Below are positions 1 through 14,039 of a DNA stretch of 64,000 nt, piece after piece. Under the pieces are notes generated by a model. That model was not told where the DNA came from. It worked only from the letters and a program-made list of their open reading frames with translations, and made no database searches. This DNA comes from Muricea muricata. Lineage: Eukaryota > Cnidaria > Anthozoa > Malacalcyonacea > Plexauridae. Both the position numbers and the translations under genes were made by a program. The stretch is from NCBI GenBank assembly GCA_963855995.1, contig OY979718.1:39679059-39743058 (forward strand). The letters run 5' to 3'. How positions within the stretch are numbered: the stretch's first letter is position 1; every line of letters begins with the position of its first letter.

Positions 1-1846
1 TCTATCTAATTCAAGTCCCGGATTAATGGTCGCACGCTTATTGGCTATTGTTTGCTATTGAGATTAAAAGGCAAACTTCACAGCCGATCGAACGACAAAA
101 GGTCTATAAACCACGTTGGCAGAAACGTAAACATTCTAAAACTTCTTTGCATATAGATATTCTTTTAGAATTTTGATCACTGTGAGCGGTATAGTAATCT
201 CCGTGGAAACAGCCTGAAAAAATTACAGGTGGGAAATTTGTGTTGTGAAAATGCGCATGCTTCCACGCGGTTGAATTGAAAACAAAGGCAAGGGAAAATG
301 AAGAATTTGAAATAAAATATAACAACCGTCCGAGATGAGGATAAGGGAAAATATCTTATCTATAATTAATTTTAAAACATCACAGAAGTCACAAATTTAA
401 TCTGTTGTGAAAATACACGAGAAATAGTCTTGAATTACATTACAAGTTATCAGCACAACATATATAGCCGAAGAAAGGTGAAAAAAACGAAAGCAAGTTA
501 AGTTAAATTCTCAGCACATCAGACTCAATGTTGTATGTGTTCTAATTTCACTTTATTTTAATCACAGTGTCTACTAAGAGTACAGAAACATTTCATGATT
601 GGAGATAGGCCGCGTACACTAAGTTTATCATAAACTAATTAATTTAACTGTAGGTGTCCCAATCACTTTCGAGACTGATTTAAATTCTTTGTTCTTCCTA
701 CGTTACGTCAACTATGTATACAATAACGAACTTTTGAATTGCGTACATAAAAGCTCTTTTAATATACGACAAGGAACGTTTTATCATATTTAAAACGCGA
801 GGTGCCTCTGAGCGTTTTAGATAATAACGAATGCATTCAAGTGCGCCGCACTGTAGCAATACTAATAAGGATTCAACGTTATAAAAATATGCTAATGAAC
901 ATGACAGATCTTGTAAAGTGTTATCCTAATTAATACTTTATCAAATATAAAGCCACCTCACATGACCTATTGTGGCTGACATGATTTGCCAATAGCCTTA
1001 TGAATTATTAATGATACTTGAACAATTAATTACATCATATGTATTATTTGAACTCAAAGAATGTTGCATGCAAATTAGTTTAGTGTTTTATTTAGTATGT
1101 CTATTTTTTGACACAAACATGTAGTTTTTTTCTTTGAATAAAAGTGGAAATTAGTTCGCTGTTTTTACAAACATCAGTCGCCATTTGAAATGATGCAAAT
1201 ATCTCATTGTCTATTTTAAGTATCTTTTTCTGTCTACTTTTTTTAATAACAGTATTAACAGGGGTTATTTATATAACATAGATCCAGACGTTTGAGGTAT
1301 TTGACTAATTTAATTTATATTTGAGGAGGTTTTCTGGCAGAATTTTTCGACTTTAAACAATTTGAGTATAGATTCTTTGAGATTGTTTCCACAAGATCTA
1401 ATTACTAATTCAAGGTATTCATCTGAGATAAAACCCGCGGTACATCGAAGAAAACTGACTAGAAAATAAATTAAGTGAAGGGTTTGCTTATCGCTGATTA
1501 AAAATAAAAACTAAGCCGTTGGGTCAGAAGTTGGACTGTTAATTATTAAATGTTTACAATATTATAACGGAAAATATTTTCAAAGCATTTATCGAATACT
1601 ATTTTCAAACGTTAAACTGCGACCAATTAAGGTATAGAACACGCATGTGTTCACAGATGCGTTAACTACCATTAATTTATTGTTGAGTCGGTTTTCTTTG
1701 ATGTACCGTGGGTTGTATGTAGGTTATTTACCTTGAATAAATAATTAGATCAAAGTTGTGGAAAAATCTCGACGAATCTCGACTTAATCGTTTAAAGTCA
1801 AAAGACTCCGTTAGAAAACCTCTTCAAAAATAAATTAAGTTAGTAA
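1..1846. other. intergenic, no gene seen
   Basis: AT-rich sequence with frequent stops in all frames. I see no supported coding exon, RNA gene or clear repeat structure. Confidence 0.5.
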
Positions 1847-1956
1847 AATACCTCGAAAGTCGGGATGTATGTCATATAAGTCGGGATGTATGTCATATAC
1901 AGCCCTCGGACGCTGCGCGTCCTTATATGACATACATCCCTCCTTCTCGGTATTTA
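1847..1956. repeat. short fold-back MITE-like repeat
   Basis: The left part carries the phrase GGGATGTATGTCATATA twice in tandem. The right part carries its reverse complement, TATATGACATACATCCC, and the outer AAAATACC and GGTATTT are also complementary. The central loop, with GGACGCTGCGCGTCC, is GC-rich. No coding capacity is seen and no target duplication was identified. Confidence 0.6.
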
Positions 1957-2418
1957 ACTCTAACAAATTTTATTACACATGGATTAGCCCGGGCGGCCTT
2001 TTACCGAGACCAACCTAAATGGGGGCTGCGTGCTCAGGCAAATGGGGCAAGAATCGTCAGCGAGGCTTGTTAGGGATGAAAATATTATAACATATCGTTT
2101 TTGGAAGATCAGAATACCATAAAGTTGTCCTCCCCACGGCACAGGCCAGGATAGGGCATTCTCCACACACGGACACGTGTGCTTCGGCACTTCTTGCATT
2201 TGACACCTGACTTGTGCTTTTAGCACTCGTTTCCAGGGGGAAGGGGGGAGGGTGTTACAATTTTTCGCCTCCTGGTATAACGTTAATTACGCCACTATGT
2301 GTTCACTCAGAAACATTCAAGATATGTTCATTGTACTAAACGTTCAGCACACATTTGATTTTACGGGAGAGCACTTCAAACATAAATATATAAGCTTTAT
2401 TTTTAAGAAATATAAAAA

Positions 2419-2581
2419 ATTTTCCGTGTCGATATACAGTTATATCAACACGAGTGGAAATTGGAAAAACGAGAAATTGTGCGGAAACACGACGCCCACA
2501 GGGCGAAGTGTTTTCACACAATTTCGAGTTTTTCCAATTTTCACGAGTGTTGATATAGCTGCATATCAATGCGGAAAAAAT
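2419..2581. repeat. fold-back MITE with about 70 bp arms
   Basis: The arms pair across a short GC-rich loop at about 2490-2505. The left arm contains TATATCAACACGAGTGGAAA and AATTGGAAAAACGAGAAATT. The right arm contains the reverse complements with a few mismatches. A further direct copy of the outer segment lies at about 2634-2680. Overlapping open frames on both strands (142 and 91 codons) come from the palindrome and are not genes. Confidence 0.7.
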
Positions 2582-3017
2582 GTTTTGTATTTCTTTTATA
2601 ATATAGCACAAAGAACTTTAACAGAAGAGTGGCGAGAAATTTTCTGTGTTGACATAGAGTTATATCAACACGGCTCTTAGCCAATCAGCGTTCAGAATTT
2701 ACAAATGCTACATAATAATTAAACTTCGTACATATATAAACTTTCCTAGTCATTAAAGACGCTATATAGTGATTAGTATTCGTATCGATTAAAAGATCTT
2801 ATTCGCCAAAAACCTAGGAGAAATTCTAAATTTAATTCTACTACACAATATAATTAGTTTACTTATTTGTGTGGAATTTATTGCTGAAGATTGGTTTTGG
2901 TTATGACGACTTTTTCAAGAGCAATTGTAGTGGTTCATTCAGAAAAATACCAATGTACCAAATCACCGACGTGAAAATGTATATTGACGAGTGTCTAACA
3001 CGAGGTTTCATATTTCG

Positions 3018-3480
<463 letters not shown>

Positions 3481-3638
3481 TAGGTTATCATATTCGAGAC
3501 TCGGTAATATCAGTTTTATCGCTCTCGTTACGATATCATATTTTGTCCCTCGTTCGCTGCGCTCACTCGTGACAAAATATGATATCGTCTCTCGAGCGAT
3601 AAAACTGATATCACCTCGCCTCTCATATGATAACCTAT
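3481..3638. mobile_element. near-perfect palindromic MITE
   Basis: The ends TAGGTTATCA and TGATAACCTA pair. The arms (with TCAGTTTTATCGCTC and GAGCGATAAAACTGA) are complementary over roughly 70 bp. The loop is rich in GCTGCGCTCA. It lies directly next to the preceding inverted-repeat element, so the two either inserted side by side or form one compound element. Confidence 0.75.
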
Positions 3639-3639
3639 A

Positions 3640-6600
3640 CATATGTATATATATATGTACTGTAGCTATATATAAGAATGTAAAATAACTAAAACTGTAC
3701 TTGCAATTTATATTTTGCTACTTTTCTAAATAAATGAAGCTTTTTTAAAAGTCATTATGCAGAATGACGTCGGTGATTGTGTTATTTTCGTATCATGTAT
3801 AAGATTGATATCTCGACAAGCAAGACAGTTACAAAAATTCTATTAAAGAAGTTACAGGGTAATTTTCACTGATCCTCAAAATGAAGTCGACACATTGTGG
3901 GAGAAATTTCATTTCGTAAACACTTTAAAGCAAAATATCTTGCATGGAAGCAATTGCGGAGCATATACAATAATGTTAAATATCTCGACAAGGAAAATAG
4001 TTAATAAGTTCCTTGTATGTTTGCATGGTGAATATCAAATTAAAAATATAATTTTGTGGAAACACTACGTAAATTTATCATCGAAAAGCTTTCGGACCTG
4101 TAAGCTTGCATCTTTATAAGTGCTAATAAATTATTATTATTGGTATAGGTGATAGCATGGTTTCGAGTGCAATTTAGAAATAACATGCACCAGTAAGTTT
4201 TTCAATGACGATTTTTTTACGAGTCTCTTGTTTCATTTGTTTTCATGACGAAACTAATGATGGTTTCGCCTAATTATTCATGAACACTACCTACCCTGAA
4301 ACAAAATAAAATATCTTTAAATGAAAGTTGCACGTCTCGAGGTATAGATTAAAAGAACTTTTAAATAACTCATTTTGACTGCACACAAAACAACTGCACA
4401 AAATAATTTGCACCGGAAGAGGAATTTTGATGTAACCAAGCAACTATAATGCAGGGCATTAGGGCATGCGCAAAGATAGCGGAATCCAAATATTGCAGAG
4501 CCTTATCCTCTAGCAACCTCAGCGCTAGGAAACAAAGGAAAATAAGATCCTGCTCAAAGGGTAATTTTTGCAAGACAAAATTTCAATCTTACACAAACTT
4601 CGTTTTATTTACACATTGAATTGTTGACTATATCAAGAGCAAATCTAGTCATGTACCTGCATGGACATAAAAGAATTAAGCTAAGGTAGAAAACGTATGA
4701 GTTGCATAATTGTCAAGCTATTATTGCAGCCCAAAAACAGGCATAATGGATTGTTATGGAGGAAATTAAAAATCAAACCTGATCAAAAAATCATGATGTG
4801 AAATCGAGCTGGAAACATCCAGGTAGTGTCGTAGATTTTTACGTGATAAACAGTACTCTTAAAAAAGCATAGATACCACCAGTACGGATGTACTGATTGG
4901 TAAAAGATTATATGAAAGATAACCCATAACAAACATTCTTCAGACCAGTGTAGACTGTTATATAAAAAGACGACGTAAAACTAAGATAATTTGATGCTCA
5001 TTGTATTTCCACTCAATCTCCTGACCTATAATCGCCAAGTACGTGTACACTTAATACAAGTACAAAGCCATGTGTGGGATTATAATTAATTTTTCCTTGT
5101 AAGAATAACTTTTCATGCACAATCTGACTTTCATGCACATGCAATATAAATGAATGCGAAAAGAGAGAACAAGATCTGTCAATGAAAACGTTTAAGACAC
5201 TAAATACTAAATCATCAATCATAAACAGCTCGATTTCAAGAGACATAATGCTTTATATAAAATGACAAATAACAATTTAATATTAACTGGATTCATACTG
5301 TACTTTAGGCACCTACTGCATGTATTTCATATTAGTACTACACGTAAGCCTACTACTCTTAAAACTTTTTTCATACAAATAATAATGTGCAGCTCTATAT
5401 ATAAAGAACGTTCAAAAGCAATATCATGACAGGTTTATACATGCTTTGCTGCACGCAGAAGATGCGCAATTATCACAAAGGCGGGAGCATCTAAATAAAC
5501 AAGATTAAACAAATATGATATGCAATGACAATCGAGGCTACTTAATTTTGCTGCTAATAAATAAATAATGATTGCCAACAATCTCGTTTTGCGCCATGTT
5601 TATCTATAGCGTAGGCGCGACGCTTGCTTACGCATTTTGAGTGAGATAAAGTTGCCCGTTTAAGACGTTTCATCGGCAGATTGCAATCTAGCAACCGCAG
5701 AAATGCTTTCTAATAATAGTCATAAACGAAATATAGGAACAAAGAAGTGGTGATAGTTATGGTCTATTACGCGGCAGCTCGACGATGCGGTTTTAAAACA
5801 AGAAAATCAGTCTTTATCGAAAACAGTAAAAACGTGGTCTAATTTGTGGTCCCATGCAGAAGCATTCTTTAGCTGCGTAAATAGCCATTTTCAAAAACCC
5901 TGGTAAATTATAAGTATTATCACGTCGTCTAAGCAACCAAGGAGCTTTTTGCTACATTATTCGTCACTGACTCCAACATATGGGCAAACGACGCTTTCTG
6001 CAGGCTACTAAAGCAAGTTAAAAAGTATTAATACAGTACTCATGCGTGGTCCACCGAAAGTTTATTCTTATATATACCTTACAAATCATTGATACCGCGT
6101 CTCTGAGCTTGCCGCGTTTTCGATTGCATTATTGCATGCAATCATGAACAAAATCTTTTTCTTTATACGACTGACTTTCTAGACAATTATAAATATTTAG
6201 TTGATTCTGCATGCAAGCATGCACGAACTCGTAACTTCCTATATTATAGCTACCATCGGTTTGCCTATTTAATTGTCGCTTTGGAATGATCTATGTTGAA
6301 CACAACAGAGTTTCATTGATACGAATTACGTATATCATTACTTCAAATATGGCCGGTAAAAACAAAGTAGTATTTAACTGTATTTATGCACGATATCATT
6401 GTTGTTTAATACTGTATGACAAAAATGCGTTCTCGAATATTCATCCCTGGAAACTATAAAATGATGATGTGAAAAATCGATATATGTTAAAGTAATTTAG
6501 TTAGCCGTATTTTCATCAATGGAAACAGCATGCCGTAATCGTATTTCATACAAAATATACATTCAACAGTCCTCAACCTTACTCAAAAGCCATATAAAGT

Positions 6601-7850
6601 ATGATAAAGGACGCAAGTGATGATTGAAAACATTATTGCGTATTTGTATATGGTTCGACTATTTATCATCATCAATACACATCGTGTAAAACGAAAGTTC
6701 CAACTGACTTCTTTAATATCACAATATATTATATTTTGTTTGCTTTTTAAATCTTCTCACTCATATGAGGGCTAAAGCTAATTGACTCCCTCATTCAACC
6801 ATCACAATACATGTACATTCAGTTATGACAGTAATTACTTGTTAGAATGACTCATCCTTTCTACCGTAACCTTCATGTATATGAGAAAGTAGTACATGAC
6901 GTAACTTGGAACAGCCGATTCTTTTAAGATAATTTACCTTAAGTTTAGTTAAGGATGTCCATGATGAGTACATCTTATCTTTACTCCCCCGCGGCATTCT
7001 GCCAGTGAACGCGCTTCTTAGCAAGTATTTTTCTATAACTTTATTATGCAACTCTTCAACATGATGGGAAAATATACCGAACTCGGGATTTCCGCATCAT
7101 TGCTATATATACAAAGATCCGCACTTAGTCAACCTTCATTAACAATCATCATGCCGCGGTTAGACCGCTGCACTTATAAACATCTTAGGGGGTGTACCCT
7201 CAATTATTGCTCAAGCTATGAAGTAGCAAGATAGGATCGGTATATCTAAACAAAGACATGTGGAAGAACTCGAGTGAAGCACGCGACGTAAGCCCCGACA
7301 TAAGCATAAAGACAAACACAAGACTACGGTCATAAGCTATTACATAACAAAAGCAAACAATCAAAGCATTTTTTTGTTTTGTCTTCGCTGCGTAAGGCTC
7401 ACAGGAAAAGTTTTCTTTGACTTTTGACATAATTTTGGTTCTGCTTGTGAGTGGCTTGCTTTACGGAGAACGCATGTATAACTCTCTCTGATTTACTGCC
7501 GTTGACCAAGTAAAAAATTCCCTTGTCTTCAAGCGTCTTTGCGCCTGTGTTTAGTTAATTTAGAGCTGTTTAATATTTAATTTCCAGCATGCCCTTGTTC
7601 GTTTATGGTTATGTTTATGATGTTTAAAACTTAACTCCTTGTAAGTATATCGGGCCACTTGCTATACCTGTGTTTCCTCCCCTTCTGAAATGAATCAAGT
7701 GTCATTATTATATATCAAGTGTCAAAGCTCATTCATTCTAGTATCTTATTGGTTAAAAGAGGATCAGGACGAAAATAAGCAGTTTTTGTCTTGTTTAGTA
7801 CTGCCATTCAATTTTACACTTGGTATCATAATAAATGATTATTTACTGGG
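3640..7850. other. intergenic, no gene seen
   Basis: About 4.2 kb of AT-rich DNA. Open frames are short (below 80 codons), lack recognisable motifs and do not join through plausible splice sites. A segment at 4490-4570 resembles one at 57660-57730 (shared AGGAAAATAAGA and CTGCTCA.AGGGTAA), suggesting an old dispersed repeat. Confidence 0.5.
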
Positions 7851-7852
7851 AC

Positions 7853-7923
7853 CTCGGGAAAGCAGTATGTTTGTGATCTCTCGGTCGCCGGTCTCAGGAC
7901 CACAAAACATGCTGTTTCCCTCG
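7853..7923. repeat. short fold-back repeat
   Basis: CGGGAAAGCAGTATGTTT on the left pairs with AAACATGCTGTTTCCCTCG on the right around a GC-rich loop. The arms are about 20 bp and imperfect. It is probably the core of a decayed MITE. Confidence 0.5.
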
Positions 7924-8563
7924 CGCCCAGGAAAGCTTTCGATTTGGGGTTGATATTATCAAAAGCACTCACTAGCGAATATATTAAACAATTTATTCAG
8001 AACTTACCCTCAATAACTCGCGTTATTTTAACATTACACAGATTCTGTTACATATCATCTAATGATTATTATTATAGAAGAAATAAAGCTTGCATTCAAA
8101 TGTTTTTCTACTGAGAATTTTGATCGAATACATGAAAAAGAAGCTTATTTACAATTACAGGCACTTTTATAGTGTCGGACACTCTATTGACCAAACTTGG
8201 CTAGTATTTGGTGATGTAACAGTCCGAGTCACGTGAAATACCTGCTAAATGGGGTAAATTGACCCGTAGAATCGATTGCCGGTGTGTTAAAATAGATAAA
8301 GCTGAATTTCTTAGCCGTGTTACCCGTACAGATCAAGACATAACAGTTGGAATGGGTTGGGGGACATTTAAGTAAATTTTTGTATTTCATATTGGACTGT
8401 AGCAGCTAGGTAGCTTCAGTTCAGGTAAATTTAGGTACGTCATATTTAACATTTGTGGATAATCAACTCAACGAGCACGGATGACACATCATTTCATATT
8501 TTTAAAACCCTAAATCAAAACTATTAAACTCATTTAACTATAGCAAAAATCTCAACAAAACGC

Positions 8564-11469
8564 ATAGGCCGTTCGTCCTGGTTCGAAAATGTGGCTAGAA
8601 AACAATTTTCATTAAGCATTTCGTGGACCTGAGGAAACTGTACATAACATACCTTTTTTAACACGAGGAATTCGAATCCGAAAAGTTGCCACTCCTCTGA
8701 CCCGCAATTTTTTCGTAAAATCCATTGTAATTCTTACTTTTTCGACACGATTCAAATAATCTCCCGCCATTTTGAATTTTTAATCATTCCCGTTTGCCAT
8801 CGCTCAGAATCAGCTCAGAATATTGATTATTTCGTCCCAATTCTCTCGTTTCGCAGTAATTTGCCATTCTAACCGACGGAAGTTATTCAAAATGAAATTA
8901 AATAGCTTTATATCCAACATTATTTTCTCGGTTTAACAATTTGCATCAAGCGATTTAAAAAAATTCTCGTCGTTTTCGTCATTTGATGGTCGCAGGGTCC
9001 TGTGAATTCAGTCTCGAATGGAAATTGCGATGTTTTAACAGCGGGTTATCATTGACATTGTATCATCGCACGACTCGAACATGTCTGAATCAATCTCTTC
9101 GATTTCTTCCCAACCTTCGCTTCGGTTTTGGCAATCACTGCACTGGCAAAGTTTTGAACATTTTAATGATGCCTTCACGCAAGAACATCTTCGGCTCTCA
9201 CAGCCCTTTGTACACTTGCAGTGCACAAATTCCAGGATCGAGTCTGGAGAAGCAGGCATTGTCATCCATTCAACTGCTACCTTACCTTGATCATCTATTT
9301 TCCATCCGTGGTTCTAAAACTTGGGCAGATTCATTATTGGTTGGAGTGCATGTCACCAAATGTAGCATTAATGGGAGTTGGCTCGGCGAGCCTTTTCAAA
9401 TGCTCGTAAACGCCCTTTCCAATGCCTCGTAGACGATCTTATGAGCTCGTATAGACCGGCTATAACGCCTTCCTGATAGGACGCCTTTCACTGATCCTGG
9501 CGCTACAATTTCTGACTCTATCATAATATCCTAAAAGTAAATTGCATAATTATAGTATATATTATATAACACAGTATAGCAGGCAGAGAAAATATACAGC
9601 GGTAAAACGTTGTCGTTTACCGTTCTAACCAATCACAAAGCTTGTTCAAATAGGTATCAGTTGGTAAGAAAGAATTAAAGGTAGTACTTACCTGTAAGCC
9701 TGCATCTTTGAAAATTTTAGAGATAGCACTGCAGAAGTACATGACCGTATGGAAGTCCCCAAGTCTAATTACCAGCCGTTTCTTTAATCCATCATGTTCC
9801 CATCTCATCATTTAAGCTTTGGCGTACATTGCTTCGTCGAATACTAAGGCAACTTCGGGGATTCGCAGGCGTTGGCAAATCGAAGCACTGTGTCGGAGCA
9901 GCGTGTTGACGGTTGATATGTCCGTAACTGGAGCATTGATGACTGGCAGATAGCCGATGTTAGAAGAACTTCGAATCTCTTTATATACTTGGGTATTGAG
10001 TCCCTTCCATCCTGGTAAACTTTCTCCATTCTCCGACGCGTTCTTTCTCGACACGAGGTAAAGAAAATCAGCATTTCTTCCCACATTCTGTTGAGGCCGA
10101 TAGCTTCCTTCTTCCAGCGAAATTTCTGAACTTTCATTTTGCAAAGATAAAACCCCTTTTTCTTTGATAACATAACGGATGATATTGGTTTCTGGCGCCA
10201 AAATGGTGTGATTCTTTTTACTCACTATTGTCTTTTCTCCAAGTCTCTGTCCAACATCATTTTTCTGCACAATGATTCCGTTTGCAACGTGCGTTGTTCC
10301 TTCGCCAGACATGGTTTCCTCGTTGAAATCACTATTGTCCCAAACTATTGTAGTAAATATTCCTGCACTGACATTTCGTTGAATAGCGATTTCTTTCCCT
10401 GCACAATTGCTGCTTGATATGGCCAACGCAGTATCATGTCTGTAAACAGTGTCTGTTGACGCTGTATGCCTCAAACCATGTAGGATTCTGAGTAATCGCA
10501 CAGACCCGCACTGCCATCGCGAGAGCCAGTGCTTTATGCTTTTGCTTCTTGCCGTTCGATTCTGCATAAATGAGATTTTCTGCAACAGATACGATCTTTG
10601 CACTCTCATTTGAAGTAATTTCTACCATTTGATTCTCGACGTGATCAGAGGAGTACCCAACACACCATGCCAAAAAATTATTCAGCTTTACTGAAATATA
10701 CTAACGTGTATAAAGTCCCGGGCCGCTTACAGATTAAGCAAATTTCGGGCAAAACGTTTGAAGATCTATAGAGGGACAACGCTTTACTTTTTCAACAGCT
10801 GAAATAGAATGCCGTGTAGCTCGGGCGACCTTCTTTGCATTTGAATTAATTTCTGGTTGTCCGATACTTTGCTCTGATACACGCTTTCGACTTCTCTCTC
10901 CAGTTACTTATGTTTATAAAAGGTCTATAACAGTCGAGATGGTATATAGCCACAGGTTTCGTGTACAAGCTCTGTCAACTCGTCTGACTCGTCGATAAAC
11001 TTGAAAGATTTTTTCGCCAAAATTTAACCACTGTTTTCTCATGTCAATAATTTTCGCAAATGTCCCTTCTGTCAGCTTTTTTATTTCTCCATTTTTACCG
11101 TCGAAATGAACCACGCACATAACATTACTAACAGCTCTAAAAGTCGCCATGATTTAAAAATTAATGACTTAAGCAATTCCATCGGTTAGAATGACAAATT
11201 ACCGCCAAACGAAAGAACTGGGACGGAATAGTCAACATTCTGAGCGATGGCAAACGAAGATTAAAATTCAAAATGGTAGGAGATTATTTAAATCGTGTCG
11301 AAAAAGTGAGAATTAAAATGGATTTTGCGAAAAAACTGCGGGTCAGAGGAGCAGCAACTTTTTTATTCGAGCCCTTCGTGTTAGAAAAAGGTATGTTACG
11401 TAAAGTTTCCTCAGTTCCACGACATGCTTGATGAAGGTGAACGATATCGCGCCACGGCGAACGGCCTAT
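8564..11469 (-). mobile_element. DNA transposon with about 300 bp terminal inverted repeats carrying a CXC-domain gene
   Basis: The left end (8564 to about 8885) is an imperfect inverted copy of the right end (about 11175-11469). Both begin ATAGGCCGTTCG inward and share blocks such as CTCCTCTGACCCGCA and TTTTTCGACACGATT. TA dinucleotides flank the GGCCG ends (8565-8566 and 11467-11468), compatible with a TA target duplication but not proof of one. The only coding material inside is the broken minus-strand gene described separately. Its first ATG lies about 25 bp inside the right inverted repeat, so gene and repeats belong together. I cannot assign a named superfamily with certainty. Confidence 0.8.
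9035..11150 (-). pseudogene. transposon-borne CXC-domain protein (broken)
   Basis: The coding pieces run on the minus strand from an ATG at 11150 (MATFRAVSN) through 10673-10434, 10609-9812 and 9811-9617 to a C-terminal piece at 9265-9035. The last piece carries a tesmin/TSO1-like cysteine-rich segment (VHCKCTKGCESRRCSCVKA followed by CSKLCQCSDC). Upstream are the phrases GEGTTHVANGIIVQ and FDEAMYAKA, which I recognise from a protein family present in very many copies in cnidarian and other invertebrate genomes. A TAA separates FDEAMYAKA from the in-frame continuation MMRWEHDG. Other joins need frameshifts or introns; a consensus donor, CAG|GTAAGT, follows the DAGLQ codons near 9690. The biochemical role of the family is not known to me. 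A transposase role is inferred only from the flanking inverted repeats. This copy is inactive. Confidence 0.65.
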
Positions 11470-11627
11470 AATAGCGAGGTTTAGCAAACGCGACGCGACG
11501 TCAAAGACGACGTAAGAATGGCGTCAAAATGGCGTTGCAACATCTTTAAATGGTCATATTACGCCATTTTGACGCCATTCTCACGTCGTCTTTGACGTCG
11601 CGTCGTGTTTGCTAAACCTCGCTAATT
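11470..11627. mobile_element. near-perfect hairpin MITE
   Basis: The left arm TAGCGAGGTTTAGCAAACGC (from 11472) and its continuation are matched almost base for base by the right arm ending GCTAAACCTCGCTA at 11624. The roughly 60 bp arms surround a loop of about 35 bp. It abuts the right end of the CXC transposon. The flanking ATAAT and AATTAT could be target duplication or further palindrome. No coding capacity. Confidence 0.85.
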
Positions 11628-11629
11628 AT

Positions 11630-13790
11630 ATCTATATAAATATCCAAGATGGCGGACAACTAAAGATTTCAAGTGAAAATATCTCACCAAATAAAGTAGA
11701 TATGAAATAGACTTCTTAATATTGTTTTGGGGTCTCTTTCAAATGAGACGATAAAAATTTTTGATCCCATTTCCCCTTAATGTTTTAAAACGACAAATTT
11801 TGACAGATTTGGAGAGGGGTCATAAGATAGTGTTTTGAACGCGTTTGAATGTTTCCAATTGAATTTTAAACGTCGTATACTTTTTAACTCTGATTGATAG
11901 AAATGTTTGGCACTGTATAATGGCAAGCCCATTAGAATACCAGTGAACAGCTTTTAAGGCCTGCCGAGCAGTTGGACAAGCCGTTCACTCGTTTACTTTG
12001 TTACGATTACGAAATTGAATTTTGTGTCCATTTTTTCCTAGGCAGGCGGAGACATAATGTGATAAAATGCACGATTTTAAATAAAAATTACTTTTCGATA
12101 TTAACAGCCAATTTGTGTTTTTTCTTCCTATTTCACCTTTGTTGTTGACGGGCGCTTGGAGCGTTAATTGAGCTTCGCTTGAAATGTGTATATTTTGAGC
12201 TTCAGCCCATATACTGTTTAGTTTGCAAACACTAAAAATTTGGCTCTTTACATACAAGTCTTAGCTCACGTGTTTTTTTATTTTCTGGAAACTAGCAAAA
12301 TTTAACTGTCATATACCAGTTTTTACCATTACTTTTACCCCTCTTTTTTATAACCGGTTTACTAAGGTTAGCGCCATTTCGACGGATTTACACTTCTCGG
12401 ATTTCCAACAAATTCGCGGCAAACCTTAATCAAGTTCAGTCCATTGTTTTCCATAAATTCAGTTATTTGGACTTAACATATATAGGCACGGCTAAGACTA
12501 GAGGATATGAGTTCTCTCCTCCGCAGAGCTTCCTTGAAGCTAGATAGAAGATCATATATTGACCATAACATGACGTTTGTATATCTATTATAAAGTAAGG
12601 GCACGGTGAGTGATAGGAAGATTGACAACCCTTGCCCGCTCACCTCTCCCAAACTAAAACTTCATGTAAGCTTCTGAGGCTAAACAACTATTACTATTAA
12701 TTTGAAGAAACTTACGACCAATGCTTCTGAAACACGAGTCTTTTCGTTCAATCTTTTATCTTCTGACTGGTCCTCGCTCTGAAACAAATGAAACGAGCAT
12801 CGCGGTGAATCGTCTATGCTTCCATATCTTCTATCACTACATGCACACATCATGAGAATGCCTTCGCTACGTCAAAATCTGTTTGCTTGCAGTGCCTCGA
12901 ATTTAGCGCAACGTCATTCGGTTCTTCAAGACACGTTATAATATTGGATAAAGACTTGTTCATCGTTTGACATTTGACTAACTGTTCAGAATCATCCTCA
13001 TGGAATAAAGTTGATTCTTGATTTCAGTAACGGGTTTCGTTTTCACACGCTAATGACATGCACCAGCTTTTTTTAGTAAAGAATTCGAATAATTTGCTAA
13101 TGATCCAGACCAGTAGACAAGTATAGTGTGGTGTAATTTGAATTCCAAAATGCGTTATTTAGGAGTGTACTGCATGTGGTATTCAATTCTACGATATTAG
13201 ACACTGATTGGTAATCGCATTTTAAATAACTTTTAAATATAAGATAGGAGCACGTATTATACCTTAATTATTTCTATGTTTAAACCTCTTCTATGGAAGT
13301 TTTTCCTTCACGAATTAGTTTGTCCCAGTTCTATATGTATTTGACATCGAAAATGGTATTTCTTGCGTTGTTCAGAGAGCTATCAATAAGTGGAACACGT
13401 GTTCAGGATTTTTACTATTCCCATTTAAAGATCTGAACGTGAATTTTGAAGTTTATCAATAACCCCCTCCCCCAATATTAGTTTATCATTTCAGCCAAAC
13501 TAGCCTTCCTTCATCGCCCAAACGACACATTCCAGAACAAATTGAATATAGTCTAAGTCAGTGAATAGGACTTTGTATGCGTTAATTCATTTACCACACA
13601 TAATCTCAACCGTTTTAAGGCCCGTATATAAATAATAGCTCAATTGTAGCGGATCTGTGGGACTTGTATCTGTTAAGATACTTGGTAGAACATATGTTAG
13701 ACCAAACAATTTGACGTATCCATGACGTATGAAATTTAGTAACTTATGAATGAATGTTGCATGTACATACTGAAAACACAGCTATTTCAG
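11630..13790. other. intergenic, no gene seen
   Basis: AT-rich sequence with no convincing exon, RNA gene or paired repeat. Confidence 0.5.
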
Positions 13791-13793
13791 TTA

Positions 13794-14036
13794 AGGTTGT
13801 CTTTCCAAAAGCGTAACTGTTAACATAAGCGAGTAAGGGATGATCGATTATTGTTTATTTTTATAACTGCTCAGTGAATTACCTTTGTAGCAAGTGAATA
13901 TCCCGAGACAAGTTTCCTATATACCCTCGATGGTGTTTCCAAGAAATAATTTCGTGTTTGGAGCTGAGAATAAACAATAATCCGTCATCCCTTGCGCAGT
14001 CATAGTCTAAAGTTTATGCTTTTGGAAGGACAACCT
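13794..14036. mobile_element. MITE with about 25 bp terminal inverted repeats
   Basis: The left end AGGTTGTCTTTCCAAAAGC is matched by GCTTTTGGAAGGACAACCT at the right end with one mismatch. A second inner pair also matches: AAGGGATGATCGATTATTGT against ACAATAATCCGTCATCCCTT. The total length is 243 bp with no coding capacity. A target duplication is not obvious. Confidence 0.7.
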
Positions 14037-14039
14037 CTA

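Noticed and set aside
2252-2680. 142-codon plus-strand frame with a 91-codon minus-strand mirror frame
   Set aside because: Both lie on the palindromic MITE arms; their mirrored content is explained by the inverted repeat.
8983-9432. 149-codon plus-strand frame
   Set aside because: Antisense to the CXC-domain coding region, which has recognisable motifs on the minus strand.
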